Assembly (NCBI GenBank): GCA_040437565.1
Contig: JBDOQK010000006.1
Location: 1 to 64,000, forward strand
DNA length: 64,000 nucleotides
Direction: 5' to 3'
From: Albugo candida
Taxonomy: Eukaryota > Oomycota > Peronosporomycetes > Albuginales
This document shows, one piece after another, positions 12,601-25,164 of the stretch; position 1 is the stretch's first letter; the number at the start of each line of letters is the position of its first letter. The position numbers and the translations under genes were made by a program. The notes beneath the pieces were generated by a model that saw only the letters and a program-made list of their open reading frames with translations, was not told where the DNA came from and ran no database searches.

Positions 12601-13181
12601 GGGACTGGAAATGGCTAGGCGACTTGCGTGATATCAAGGAAACGACTCGGTGAAGTAATGCGTTGAAAAGTACAAACCAACCAGTGGACCCCATCAAGAT
12701 CGAAAGCTGGAGAGACGCGGACTTCGTCGCGGGCAAGTAGGATAGAAATTTAGTGTCAGGATGCGTGTTGACGTTAGACGGTGCAGTGGTATCGCGAACA
12801 TGCAAGAAGCATACTGTTGTCTCGCTTAGCACCATGGAAGCGAGGTTCATCGTTGCGTCGCGTGCTCGTCGTGGGCTTCTAGGTCTGAGAAGATTGTTTG
12901 ATAAACTGGACATGAAAGCTGCTGATCTGATTCTCATGTGGATGGACAGTAAAGCGGCGATCTAGAAATTGGAAAGCGAGAAGAGTACCTTAAACGCGAA
13001 ACATGTCGACATTCATTTCAAGTTTATCTATCACCACGCTCAACCTAATGTCGAGCAGCCAAGCTTTGCCAAGTCTGATGATATGATGGCAGATCTGTTG
13101 ACGAAGGCACAAGCGGCATCGACGATTATGGACCTGCGTGGGATGTTCAAGTTAAACGCCATCCAGGATGACCTCGAGGAC

Positions 13182-13476
13182 TGTTAGACGATATCGTTTT
13201 CGTACAGGTCCTTAAGGGCTTGAGTTTCAACCACAGATTCATTAAAGGTAACTTCCGAATTCACCAGAGCGGCTGTTTGGTGACAAGATGACATATGGGA
13301 CTACGAGAGACGGTCCCACGTGGGACCGGACGGACGTCATGTGAAACGTGACGTATTCATTTTGTAAAGCCGTTACGCATGCATATTGTGGTGTTGAAAA
13401 ACAAGGTTGATGCTGAACACAAGTTACTTTAGCTTCTTCCTCTATTGCAGCAAGAGCATATCAGATACATTCAACG
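13182..13476 (+). repeat. 3' LTR of the copia copy
   Basis: A 295-bp partner of 9342-9635 beginning tgttagacga. It follows directly on the end of the RNase H region and is followed by the gtacc half of the target duplication. Confidence 0.85.
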
Positions 13477-13481
13477 GTACC

Positions 13482-16428
13482 AGCTTAAGCCTAACGAAGG
13501 TGTCTTCATTTTCAAGTTAGATCGTTGTGTTCAACATTTTCTGAATCACATCGTATATTTTGGGATGTAGCCGGAAACGATAATCGAATATTATTCCGGA
13601 CAGTGCAAGATGTTGAAGTCGTCTTACACCATATCTTTAATCTCCAAAGTTTGTAAAAAAGACACTTCACCTATACACTGTGAATAATACTTTTAGGGGA
13701 TATTGCGCAAGATTCAGAAGCTATTTACGCTATCAAACTTGCGACGTCCTAAAACGTTTGTATTCTGGATCCTAGAAGTATAGTTCAGAGTAATATCAAA
13801 GTCACTACAACTCTATTTGAAAGTGCTGTACTGCTTGGTTTGCGGAAGCGGGGACGCCAAGCACTCGACATGAAAAAACTCCACGTCAATATTTCGAGAT
13901 TAGAGTGCGAGCGAGTTAACTGAAACTGAGCAATATGGACAGAATCAACTTGCTAGGGTTTGAGATTGACTGTCTCTCAAGATTATACGTGCCATCGAAT
14001 CGGGATGAGAGAGAAGAAATCTCAACGAATCAATGCTCAGACAGTTTACAAAACGTTCAGGGATTTCGGACATATGTGAGTGCTCTTAGTGACTTGTTGA
14101 GGTGAAGGTAGGAAGAATTGTGGCGCATCTTATGTAGTAGCATCCAACGGTGAACGGCTTTCGAAGTAGCTGAAGAAGGACAATTCAGAACTCTATCGTA
14201 AATTGTCGCCTGTTAGTATACACGAGATGGTACCGCAACTAGACCCATGAAAATAGAGTAAATCGACGAGCATTGTTGGCATCATAAGCGATCATTTAGT
14301 GATTATACTGCCGAAAAGCACCGTCTGTCTACACTAACAAAGGGAAATAGCATAAATTACAATTCCGAATTTTGTGTGCTTCTCCATTTACTTAGATAAT
14401 ATGCATAATGATAAGGTTTCAACCCATGTCTGACGGTATAGTTGATTGTCGTTGAGGACGCCATTCTTAAAAAATTCAAAGGGGATGACGCAGCTTTGAG
14501 TTTTGGTATCTGTTCATCGTTACAGTATTTTTGGGCAAGGCTGGGGACGGTATTTTATTTTTAGGTCAAAGAGAAAAACAAACAGCGTACGGTGACCCAG
14601 AAACTCACCTCTATTCATACTTCAGTTTGCCAACATTTATACCTTGATGAGGCTCGCCTGAACATCATAGTGTTCACTATACGTAATACTAGAGCTCGGC
14701 CGATGAAAAAGGGAGACATCTAGTAAATTGTGTAGATGCAATTCGAAAATCTATAAGAATTGACAGGTGAAAAGCAATCTTATAGGATCCATCTTTAACA
14801 GAGATAGTATCGCTGATTATATGGGTTAGTCTTATTCGTCTGACGTGGGCAGGTTAAACGATTGTGCGATGGGACTCAATTGCACAAGTTGCGGATGAAT
14901 GTCTTGGGTCGACGCGAACCAGGTATACTGATAATTAAAATGGAATACATAGACTATCGCCTTTTAGCAATAATAAAGAATCAAGCACTGGTAGTGGCCG
15001 TCATGCATAAATGCCCTCAAATCCTGAATACCAATCAAACTCTGTGGATGACTCATTAGCCGTAGAATGCATAAGTACCAGATTATAGAGATATTAAGTG
15101 ACAGCGCATTAATTTTCACGGGAAACGGGTGATCCAAAAAACCGTCAAGATTTTCTCTATAATGGTCAGGGATGAAGGAATGAGTTTATACAATCAAGTC
15201 ACCGCTTGTAGCCAGAACAATAGCGGCTATATATATCAAATACAAACCTAATGTCTCTTCATCACGACTCTTTGTATGGCAGGGCTGGATTTCAATGAAT
15301 AGGTTCTCTGATATGGAGTTCTTCTGTGATTTGATCTCCAACATTCTATATAGAAATTCTGAAGACCAATTGCAAACCCTTACCTCAATAAAGCACTTTC
15401 TTTTGTGTTAAATGGTACACAAGGCTTGCAAAATGCATCTAATGCTGAGCCAACTTGCAACAGCCTGATATATGCTCCATCTTACAGTCCTGCTATAAAG
15501 TGCAAATAAAAGTGTCCGCACGAAATGATGAAACGTTTCGACTAACCCACCTCGTATATTATATGCTGGACGGAATGGCAACGTATTACACCAACGGCAT
15601 GTGAGATAAGGTCGGTGCGCTAGGGGAGTATCAATCAGATGAGAACGGCAGCGATCATACGCACCATTAGGACTGCATTCCGAAAGATTTCAGTACTTGG
15701 TCTTATTAATATTCTGATACGAACGATGCCTTATACGACGACAGAATGAAAAAAGATGCCTTAAAAAACCTTTTCTGATTACTGTACCAAGTAATATATT
15801 GAGCGAAAAGCCCTGCGGACGGGCTACGAGGGACCCACAATATTTAGTCCAGCAAACAATGCTTGATGGAGACTACGTGAGGATCCACAAATTTCCGATT
15901 AGTATCGAAGAGGTGACTGCCTGAAACTTTGCACACAATCAAAGCTGGATGTGCATTAAGAACGATAACCTTAATTATGATTTGGGGTGGGTGAGCACAA
16001 TTCAAGTTTCACAAGAAAGAAAGACTACAAGGAGTCTTGCTATACGCATTCCATATTCTCATTGTTTATGGGTTTTGTCAAGTCGTAAACATAAAAGCAT
16101 CAATATCAGATAATTGCCCATTGCATTGTGATCAAATACTTTGATGATGTCATGTGCGCGTATCCGCGGGGGTGGCTCAGATTTTGACGGAAACTCTGAT
16201 GCAGAACGCTAATACCCAAACTTGGTTAATGAGAAACTATTGCAACAAACTAGTTGCGATGGACCATGTACACGCAAAAGTGTACTCAAACATGCCCTGG
16301 TTCAATCAAAATTTTCAAAATAATGGAATATTCGATATAGAATGTCAAACCTTGGATGCGTCCACTTCCAATTTTAGGTCGAATTGAGTGCTCACTGGTC
16401 ATTCGCACATATACCATCGAGTGCGCAG
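13482..16428. other. Unassigned stretch before the secreted-protein gene
   Basis: Nothing firmly recognised in 2.9 kb. Open frames are short. A 77-codon frame at 16154-16387 (containing MRNYCNKLVAMDHVHAKVY) has a plausible amino-acid mix but no ATG at its start, no motif and no continuation. A weak initiator-like ggtcattcgcac lies at about 16397, some 30 bp before the next gene; it differs from the oomycete initiator consensus (YCAYTYY) at its last position. Confidence 0.45.
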
Positions 16429-17175
16429 ATGCCTCGAATACTAGTCTCGCTACTCGGCTTTGTTTGCTTAAACGCGTCGCCTACAAAACATGACATGAGT
16501 TCACAACTCGAAGTTATTCTTAATATGATGAGATTGACATGCGACGATAATAGCTCCCAAAAAGATTGCGAAAAACTTCAAAATGCATTCACGGATTTCG
16601 GCAAAGCATTGGCTCAGCAGTATGTCAACTTCAAATCTAATCGTCGACGAATGGTACAAAACCGTTCACTGGTTGGTGAAGGTGAAATCGTGGAAAATAC
16701 CCAAACACAAACAGAAATGATCCAAGTAGAGCCGGAAATGAGCGATGCAAGAAGTGCTATGTTTGCTTGCTGCCAAGATACTGTTGACCCAGAGCTAAGT
16801 ACCTTCTGTTCGGAAGTTCGTGAAAATACATATACCGTTCTTGCTACTGCTTTGGCCGTTCTACATCGTGGGCGCAAATATTTGCCAAATTTCACCATAA
16901 TTTCTGGTATAACAGTCGTTGATTTTATTATCAGAGTGTTTCGTCATGACCCTACCATCTATGAACACATTCCTGACGAAGAATTTTTACATCTAGCTGG
17001 CAAAGCTATCCGTGACGGTCTCGTACTCTCGTTTGTTTGCCGCTTTTTTTATGTATTGGCAATGAAAGTTATAAGAGATGAAGGCGGAACTAGTGGTGAT
17101 TCAACGGGAACGAGTGGATCTCAAGCTGTTCATCCAGATCTTTCAAGAACTAGACGTTTGCTTCAATATGATTAA
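16429..17175 (+). CDS. Predicted secreted protein, possible effector
   Basis: An uninterrupted 248-residue frame. I start it at ATG 16429 because residues 1-17 (MPRILVSLLGFVCLNAS) form a short positively charged then hydrophobic signal peptide with a plausible cleavage after Ala16 or Ser17. An upstream start at 16384 would not begin with ATG and would bury that peptide. The mature chain has Cys at 38, 47, 114, 115, 127 and 204, sites for N-glycosylation at Asn41, Asn78 and Asn154, an acidic Thr/Gln-rich stretch (about 84-103), and two hydrophobic segments (155-168 and 197-215). The tail from 218 to 235 is Gly/Ser/Thr-rich and the protein ends RRLLQYD. I see no RxLR-dEER, Crinkler LFLAK or CHxC motif near the N-terminus. 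Secretion is inferred; function unknown. The hydrophobic segments could instead anchor it in a membrane. Confidence 0.7.
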   Translation: MPRILVSLLGFVCLNASPTKHDMSSQLEVILNMMRLTCDDNSSQKDCEKLQNAFTDFGKALAQQYVNFKSNRRRMVQNRSLVGEGEIVENTQTQTEMIQVEPEMSDARSAMFACCQDTVDPELSTFCSEVRENTYTVLATALAVLHRGRKYLPNFTIISGITVVDFIIRVFRHDPTIYEHIPDEEFLHLAGKAIRDGLVLSFVCRFFYVLAMKVIRDEGGTSGDSTGTSGSQAVHPDLSRTRRLLQYD

Positions 17176-18840
17176 GTCAGAGCACAAAACCGGCAAAATA
17201 CATCAGCTTTCTTACGCCAAAATTGCTCTTGAATGATTGTTCCGTTTTTTCTTCTACCTACATCAACCATGTGTAGCCATGGATCTTCAAAGTATGAGTA
17301 TTTGACATGATCTTGCTGCCGAAAATAATAGCTATACTATCGTTCAGTGTTTGCTCTGCCCGCGCGTATTATTTCGAATCGCTGTGCAAGATGAATATAT
17401 GTGTGCTCCATCTCGGAGTTAAAAACCCATGTTTTGCGCATCACCTTATCCTTTTGAGTGTGCAGTAGATGATCATTTCAATTGAAATAGCAGTTTTGGC
17501 CGGTTGAATGGTAACATCGCAAAATGAGACAGCAAGTTCGTGTGTCGCCCGTCGTTATAAAATGGCTCGTGCATGAAGCAACACGAGACAATTGATTCAA
17601 GCATTCTTCAAAGTTTTCAATCGACTATGCGACTTTTTGTCTACTTCATTTCCATGCAACTCATTAGACAAGAGTGGTCACCGAAGACCGGTGCAATTGG
17701 CGCATCAGGAAAAATTCAAAGCTAAGCGCCTTAAACTAAACTGTCTCGAAAGACTGGTATGCCTAACTGGCTGCTTCACCCACTGTGTCGCCGATGACCT
17801 TATGGAATGGATGGAATTTCTCAGTCCGCACTCTTCTTCAATACGCTCAGTAGATAGAAGCATACTTTAGTTGTCCATGGCCCGGACGTATGCGGCCACT
17901 TCCATTCCTCTGTGGAGTTAAGCTTCACTTAGACTAATAGCAATCTTAAATACATTTGAAGCTGTCCATGCAGCATGAAATCTTAATAGCATGGTAGTCA
18001 GGCTCTCTATCCAAATGCTTGAAAGTATGGCCTTATACATTGCGCCTTGCATTCGTATATCATCATGCATATGTCACACGAGATATTTCTATTCAGTAAC
18101 CAAAAGTTTGTTTTATTGTGCTTGAACCACGACAGCGCCGCTGTCAAATAAATGGAGGACCATAATCGGTAGAGCGCGTTTCTTGCCGCTGTGCACATAG
18201 AACTTGGTTGCCACTATAAAAGGCTTTTAGCCTCACGTTTTACAAGCTAGATAGAAAAGCTCCTTAAATATCACGTTTTTAACAAACTGGCATCCTTTTT
18301 AGCAAAATATCGCATTCGGACGATGATGCACACATATATAATGCAAGAAATAGGTGGAATGATCACAGTGCATGATGTCCACGGTAAGCAAACTTGACGC
18401 ATCAGCCACAAGAGCAGCAGTACCTTTCCGATAAGATTGCCCAGAGTCAACGATGTACCCAAACGTGGATATTGCCGTGTGTTTTTCCAAAGTGTGCCAT
18501 ATGTTTTGTATCTGCGCTCGTATAAGTAGTGTACCTAACTTGTAGCCTTGATTCCTGGAATTCACTAGACTTGCAACATTATGGTATTAACAAGATGAAG
18601 AAGCGACTTTTTTCATGACAATTGTCCCCAATCTAAGTTGACCTAAGTAGCGTTCTACTTTGCTATCGCTAGTTGCTACGTTGAGAAGTCATTGAAATAG
18701 GCAAAAGTGTTATGGATGCATGATTTTCCATAACGACTGACCTCTGACCATTTAAGTGAAATTTTGAACTTGACATTTTCCTATCAGTCGCTGACAGCGG
18801 TGCTGAATGACTTCGTAAATGGCGTAATCATGACCTTAGT
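17176..18840. other. Downstream stretch, nothing firm
   Basis: No gene is supported. A 92-codon plus-strand frame at 17592-17870 (with KLNCLERLVCLTGCFTHC near its middle) starts at ATA/ATG-poor sequence and has no recognisable domain. I leave it unannotated as a gene, but it is the only frame here above 90 codons. Confidence 0.4.
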
Positions 18841-19360
18841 ATGGCTGTAAACCAGCTCAACCTGAAAATCGCAAACCGAAGACAAACCNNNNNNNNNNNN
18901 NNNNNNNNNNNNNNNNNNNNNNNNNNNNNNNNNNNNNNNNNNNNNNNNNNNNNNNNNNNNNNNNNNNNNNNNNNNNNNNNNNNNNNNNCTACATATGTAA
19001 TATATGTAAAAACGCTAGATCCAACACTTGGACCTTATGTATCCGATGCGCTCGAAAGTCCATCAACTGTCACATTTACTTTTCCAAATTCCGATGATCC
19101 CGACTTAATTCCTATGCATCGGCGGACAATGATAAAGTATTCTCTTGCTCAAACCACAATTGAGTTTTCTGAGCAATATAAAGAACATATGGTGGCTTCT
19201 CCGTCTGAGCGTCGGAGAAATTAAGACTACATTGGCTCATGATGCTGGAGAGTTAAGTGCGAATACCGCTATCACTCTAAGATTTGGACAGAATGCGCTG
19301 AAGCAACTAGGATTCATAATAACCTTTTACACGACCAAGCGCTTTGAACATCTGGTATGA
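18841..19360 (+). pseudogene. Coding-like fragment interrupted by an assembly gap
   Basis: An ATG at 18841 begins MAVNQLNLKIANRRQT and runs into the 100-N gap. After the gap an open frame with host-like composition continues (LDPTLGPYVSDALESPSTV, then DDPDLIPMHRRTMIKYSLAQ) to a stop at 19224. A neighbouring frame continues with TTLAHDAGELSANTAITLRF up to about 19360, which suggests a frame change or an intron. I recognise no family. Because the gap length is a placeholder, the apparent frame continuity across it means nothing. It is either a partial gene or a decayed one. Confidence 0.35.
18889..18988. other. Assembly gap (100 N)
   Basis: Exactly 100 N. No overlap between the flanking sequences is visible. 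Confidence 0.97.
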
Positions 19361-20469
19361 TTTGATAGAAAGCAAGAAGAAAAAACTCAGACATTCATAT
19401 AGTTGCTACGCTCACAAAAGCTTAGAAGAACAATGTAATATTTACTTTCAAGAATTATAAACCTCTAATCAAAAGGATACAGTTTAATTCAAATCTCAGC
19501 GAACCCATCACAGATAAGAAGCCTAAGATAAATTGACAACACTCACAGCTTCACCATAATATACATCAGTAAAAAATGAAGCGGTTAGTCCGACACGTAA
19601 GGGTTGCATTCATCAACCTCCAGCGCGCTCGCTTATCGACCTTATCCTTACCAACTCCAACATTGGGTCTGACATGGCCGCGTGTGTCACGGAGGTAAAT
19701 AACCGAAACAATATCGGNNNNNNNNNNNNNNNNNNNNNNNNNNNNNNNNNNNNNNNNNNNNNNNNNNNNNNNNNNNNNNNNNNNNNNNNNNNNNNNNNNN
19801 NNNNNNNNNNNNNNNNNCAATATCGGTATTATCGGCACAGCTACAAATTGGACGCTTTCAATTCCTAAAAGCGCACAGCTTTTCATCCAAATTGCGAGAT
19901 CGCCGAGATCGCCACAAGCTCAATCATCCATTTTGCTGCATATTCCGCTCCGCCTCCATCCCACCATTACAATTCTCCTCTTTCAATCTCATCGCAACGT
20001 TCTCTTCCCCTAATATTTCGTCTTAAACGTCGATAAGCTTACAGAAGTCGATCAAAAGATTCAGTTCCCCGTAACCGTACCTGCGTCGAGCGCTAATACC
20101 ACGTCACGTAGTAATGCATCGCCTCTCTGTGACATCATAAATAATCAAACAAACGAAAGGCATTTCGAATGGAGTGAATATCCACGTCGTTACCACAAAT
20201 AGGCCAAAGCTTATAGATCAAGAGGTATTGATGCGGCCGCTTCCTCCACTCAGAGATATACGATTTAGTGAAGAAGAAGGGTGCAAATGGAAGCAAACAC
20301 AAAGCATTGTACCACCGTTTAGAATGCTTTATGCTCACGAAAGTACCAACGAGTCATCGGAGATTTGACCAAATGGATCATGAAAGCATCTTTAAATGAC
20401 CGATTCCTGATGAACAGTGAGGAAGCGTATGGTTTCCTTAAAGATATTTATGCTACAATTGATGGGTTA
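19361..20469. other. Unassigned sequence around a gap
   Basis: Apart from the gap at 19718-19817 I see no supported feature. A plus-strand frame before the gap reads ARSLIDLILTNSNIGSDM, which is reminiscent of LINE endonuclease C-termini but too short to call. Confidence 0.4.
19718..19817. other. Assembly gap (100 N)
   Basis: Exactly 100 N. The nine bases caatatcgg end the left flank (19709-19717) and start the right flank (19818-19826), a possible short contig overlap. Confidence 0.97.
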
Positions 20470-21560
20470 CGAGAAAGCAGTGATACTATTCACTCAAGAA
20501 AACAGCTCGTTATCCTATTTTAGAACATCGGGAAACTTTCGATTGATTTTTATGGCCAAAGCGCTTTTTCACAAAGAGATAAACAACACGACACTGGCGC
20601 TGTGTGAGCTGTCGCTGGCGGAAATCGTCGAACAGCGGCTATTGTATTAGGCTCAAACCGCATACCCTCGAGCTCAATTGTACCTTCAGCCTCATCAACA
20701 CGAGTTAGCGGTAGTAGCATGGTAGTAGCATTGTGTCGGTGGATCGAGATCGATTGAAGTGGGATTGGAACAGCCTATTTCATCGATATGCTCGTAGCAC
20801 GTGCGGATGTTCTCATTCGATTAGGGAAACAAGCGGAAGCCAAAGGCCTCAGTGATCGTTGCTCTCACTCAATGGAAAATGGAGAGTATACGACTCAAGT
20901 CCAGTCAATCGATCAGAATGGGACTTGCTTCCTTTATATGATCCTCAAGCCTTTAAATTCGCAGGGCGTGCGGTTCAGCATTACAATTTGATTTCGACGC
21001 GCGATCTTGACGATATTCACGTATTATGTCTTCGGTCCGATACCCAGACGCGTTATCTGCATGCGTTCGAAGAGAGCAAGCGTGATTTGGAGACTGCTAA
21101 ATTGCTGGATCCTCACGATATTGACACGATTCTCGCGATGACCAGGCTGGAATCTTTTCACTTCCGATGGCGCACAGCGATCGTTTCCGTGAAAAATGTT
21201 TTGGATGAAAATCCAGACAACGTCACTGCTCTCCTTCTCCGTGGGCAATTGTATGAGCTTGTGGATAGCTACACGCAAGACCAAGCCGACTACATGCGTA
21301 TTAACGATGCAAAGAATGTCAAACTCGTGGAAGAAGACCTATTGGATTGATCGGAAGGCTGGCTTTTAAACAAGAAAAGAAGCTGCAAGTATCGAGTCTC
21401 GAGTCTGAATTTTAGTTCAACGACAACGAGTGACAGCATTCCACCTTTTCTTCTTCGTGCTCGCATCTTTATTCGCTTCAGTGACTTTGAAGCAGCGCTT
21501 GCGGATTATCATCGGATGTTGAAATTATTCCGAATCATTTTGATGCATTCATAGAACAGC
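20470..21560 (+). pseudogene. Decayed tetratricopeptide-repeat (TPR) gene
   Basis: Plus-strand fragments with the helix-pair pattern of TPR proteins lie in order but in different frames. They are MAKALFHKEINNTTLALCEL (about 20550-20610), LVARADVLIRLGKQAEAKGL (20790-20850), a long piece at 21000-21350, and PPFLLRARIFIRFSDFEAAL continuing ADYHRML (21450-21530). The long piece includes DENPDNVTALLLRGQLYEL, which matches the TPR consensus of small residues and a Pro-Asn start followed by an A..L..G.LY helix. TPR proteins act as protein-protein scaffolds. The spacing and one segment recall DNAJC3-type TPR proteins, but no J domain was found, so I do not assign it. Stops and frame changes between pieces suggest a pseudogene; unmodelled introns are a weaker alternative. 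Confidence 0.55.
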
Positions 21561-24500
21561 AAAGTGCTCAAGAAGCATTTTGATACGCAAACACAAGAGC
21601 CGACAAATCAGGCGATCTCCTGGCTACTCACTCAAGATCAACCTGTCGACATGGATTTCACTAGAAGAAATAAATCTTGGCAATGTGAGATGCTTTAAGG
21701 ACGCACGCATCACAGAAAAGCTCGAGATAGCTATCGATCCGAAGCATCGCCTTCAGATAGCACAGAAGTGTGTACAATCCAGTACCTGAAAATATCAAAG
21801 TACTTGTTGGAGTACGCAGGCGCAATCCATATGGAAAAGGTGGCAGAGATCGCTGAAAATTGGCAATGAACGAGAAAAAACGAAATACTGTTTCTCTGAG
21901 GCCAGAGGAGTACATTCGAACAAGTCTGATGAATTGCTTGGAACAAGAATGTCCTGGACCGAAATTCGACGACTCGAAATCTATATTTATGATGGAAGTT
22001 ATTTATGCTACAGCGTCAATCGTCGCATTTAGCTAGAAACACATGGGAAGTCATATCAGCAACGAGCATGAGGATGAAGCGAGATAAGCTGATTTAGCAA
22101 GAGTATATCAGATTACTCTTCCGCTTGGATTCGAACTGACCAAACAAGGTATGGAACGAAGCATACTGCCATTGTGTATTTAGGCACGACAACGTGCTTT
22201 CTTGCTTTCGTGAATCATATATCAAAAGAAATAGCCCGGCAGCATTAGTAAATATCATACGCACTATTCTGGAGTGAGTGTTCTATATGCAATAGACTCC
22301 TCGGATACTGTTTTTTTTATAAAGTCGTTCCTTAGGTTCAACATTGGCAAGACACAACGACTGTGCTATCGGATGATGTATGTAATCTGTTCCAGTATAA
22401 AATGTCGACAACAGTGAAACGGTCTGCCAGAACTGATGGGATCAATCTTCGAGAAAGTTTGTTGATGTACTTCATCCGATGATGTAAGAGCAAGAGTTCA
22501 GACTGAAATTAAACTTTCACTCCTGGTAAGCTGTCTCTCAACAACTAAAGCATTTGCTGGAAATAGTAGCGTTTGCTGAAGAGGCTTGCCAAACGCTGTT
22601 AAAAGTATGATTATCTGGACAGCGTTCATGTGAGTTATGAAGAAAAGATCATATTATATGTGGTTTCATTCAGAGATCAGACCGACACCTCGCAAGTCGT
22701 GCATCCTTTAGCCGGCATCAAGTCTGGCGAAGACTGCATGTCAGACAGCGTTCATGTGTATGATTTGCCTTGACCAGAATCTTTTTGCCTATCAATTACC
22801 TGTTGCACCTTATTCCTGGCTGCTTTCCCGTAGAGCACAAAACTACAAAGCTCCCGGATGTCTGCCATGTTTCTTAGGCACCAAAACTTGGAAACTGTCG
22901 CAACCCACTTCTCTGATCTCACTCAAGGTGGAGGCGAAAGCTGCTAAAAGCTTGGAGATTTTCTCGAGGACACCTACGAGCGCAAAAATTCCAGCTTATG
23001 CCCGACATTGTGTGCCACGATGAAGCGGACCGCACATATGTTAACTTCGATTTGGATCAGGTTGCGAGTGAAAACAGATTTTGTCAGTCGCCGATGTAAG
23101 CGAATCCAAGACGTCATAGCTGTGAAGAGTACGGCCGTCAAGTGAAAGAACAACGATCTAAATGACGCGGAGAAAGTAGCGTCATTTACGTGATGCTTCA
23201 TCTGTCTCGCACGCTAACGCATTGCTGGGCTCGTATTCGTAAGAAAGCGATTTTTATGGATGGGGCATTTCAAACTGCTATCAAACTGCATGGTTTGGAG
23301 TATGCATGTACTCAGTACCTTCGGCAAATACCTGGGATTACTTTGAGATATCGCAAAAACGGAAGCATGAAAGCCCAAGAAATCAAAGGTAATAGTAAAT
23401 AGCTTACAGGAGTCAATTAAGGGATAAAATAGTCTATCAGTTGAAGGATTATCTGATATTCAAGTTGCAAACTCAACGCCTTGGTCAAGCGACTAAAAGA
23501 GCTATCTGAAGACAGTACGAGAGAAATGAAAAATCGTTTTCTTATATCGTTCTTTACGAGTTGAGTGCTTTCATTTGCGCATATAATTTGAACACTTGAA
23601 TAGATAGCCACGGTCTATTGCTTGCCATATCGGATAGTATACGGGTTGGAAAGCTCACGGCGATAGAATTTTTAAGGTGACAAAATGTCTGTAACTTGTT
23701 GTACTTGCATAGAGTATCTTCTCCATCAAAGTGATGCACATGGCCTGACTTTGCGAAATGGTGACCGACAAGCCATTTTTTATTTGTACATAAGTCCCTC
23801 ACCATGATCACTCTTATCGGAATACATCCATAATTGCGTATGAAACTGACTGTTCCTACTTCACTTTCCCTCGAATTTATCATTTACTCTTCAATTGATG
23901 TTTCCGGTTGCTGTTATTTGTACCATGATGAATGTATAGTTGGAATCGTATATCACTCAACCAGGGTGTATTTCTACATTTTGCCCCGAAAATCGGGGAG
24001 GTGATGCAACTCTCATACTTCACAAACAGCAGTGGTTGATCGATTTCTTTACTGGTATATTATATCATTTAGGAACATTAGTAAGGCAGGTCTGACAATT
24101 ACACCGTTATCTGTAAGGCGAATTACATACTTTTGAGACTTGTAACGGCTGTACGCGTGGCAACTGTATAATGCACATATAGCGAGTGTTGGCATTGAAT
24201 GCCGCGCATATCAAATCGCATTGACCAAGAAGTCTTCATTACGCAGAATCTTGATGCGGCGTTGGTAATTTGTGCCTTCCCCTCGACAGCTGTGGATACA
24301 CTTTCGAGCTAAAAGTACGTATCACTTCCTGTGATTATCACGATGGAACAGAGGAAGACGTTGTTAATCAGCATTTGTACATACATCATGTTATTTTCTT
24401 CGGAGCGAAGCTGCACTGTAAGATGTTCACAGTTTTTATGCATCTCTCCGTTTCGATGCTACAAATAGCACTCAGATTCTAGCAATCCTTGAAAGCATAG

Positions 24501-25164
24501 TTATTTGCTCGGAAACCATTGACATCTCTCGAACTCCGCATTGCATAGAATAGGAAGTTAGATAAGATTTAGCTTCATGTTCATCGATGCCAACACGGGA
24601 TTTATCTCGTTAGGTAGCGATAGTAGTATGTACAATCAGCGTACAAAGCTCCTTCTCATAAAACGTTGCATCCTATTCTTATTCACAAATTGTCACTCTC
24701 GATGAACGAAGCCACATAATGAGACGCTATGGCTACATTTCGTTTCTCTGTCAGCTTGCTTGCCGCTGTATCTCATGCAAGCCACCAAACTGGATGTAAG
24801 ATACTCTCGGCTCCATCATGAGGTCTTCCTTTCATCAAGGATGCCGTATGTTATGACTTCTCTTCACGAATCTGCTTACTATATTTCTCCTCGTGTAATA
24901 TTCTTCTGGCCTTGTTCATTGCAAATTGCAACGAGCCATTTGAGGCCACTTTAGCATTTCAACAGTATGGTTAGTATTAGTTCTGCAAATTTATAAAATA
25001 AAGTCACCTGTGGCGAGAGAAATTTGGAGAGTGTCAGAAGTTTAGGCTATGCTGAGCAAACTTGACATTTACATGAGACGAAAAGTTTGAAGTGTCATCC
25101 TGGTTTGCTCATTTCGGAAGGTTGCGTTGTGAACTTAAATACGCATGCACAGGCTTTGCTGAAT
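21561..25164. other. Unassigned stretch with scattered coding-like debris
   Basis: No gene can be delimited. Around 22640-23400 the plus strand holds coding-like pieces in different frames, for example VVSFRDQTDTSQVVHPLAG and IKSGEDCMSDSVHVYDLP, then KKAIFMDGAFQTAIKLHGLE. They look like another decayed host gene without an identifiable family. From 23400 to 25160 I see nothing. Confidence 0.4.

Larger units (their letters stand above)
9342..13476 (+). mobile_element. Ty1/copia LTR retrotransposon, old broken copy
   Basis: A fossil element of 4135 bp with two recognisable LTRs (9342-9635 and 13182-13476). It is flanked by gtaca (9337-9341) and gtacc (13477-13481), a probable 5-bp target duplication matching at four of five bases. 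A primer-binding-site-like tgttatgagcccaaa follows the 5' LTR directly at 9636. The interior shows, in copia order on the plus strand, a GAG-pre-integrase and integrase region (about 11190-11930) with the HRRLGH zinc-binding signature, and a C-terminal RNase H region (about 12740-13080) with the STMEA motif and a copia-type end. The gag and reverse transcriptase regions are too eroded to delimit. By eye the LTRs differ at roughly a quarter of positions, so the insertion is old. Many breaks; not functional. Confidence 0.85.

Noticed and set aside
17592-17870. 92-codon plus-strand frame downstream of the secreted-protein gene
   Set aside because: No signal peptide, domain or conserved spacing; cannot be told from a chance frame.
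19590-19717. Plus-strand SLIDLILTNSN resembling the end of a LINE endonuclease domain
   Set aside because: Only about 40 codons before an assembly gap, no reverse transcriptase or other LINE domain nearby, and the sequence after the gap is not recognisable.
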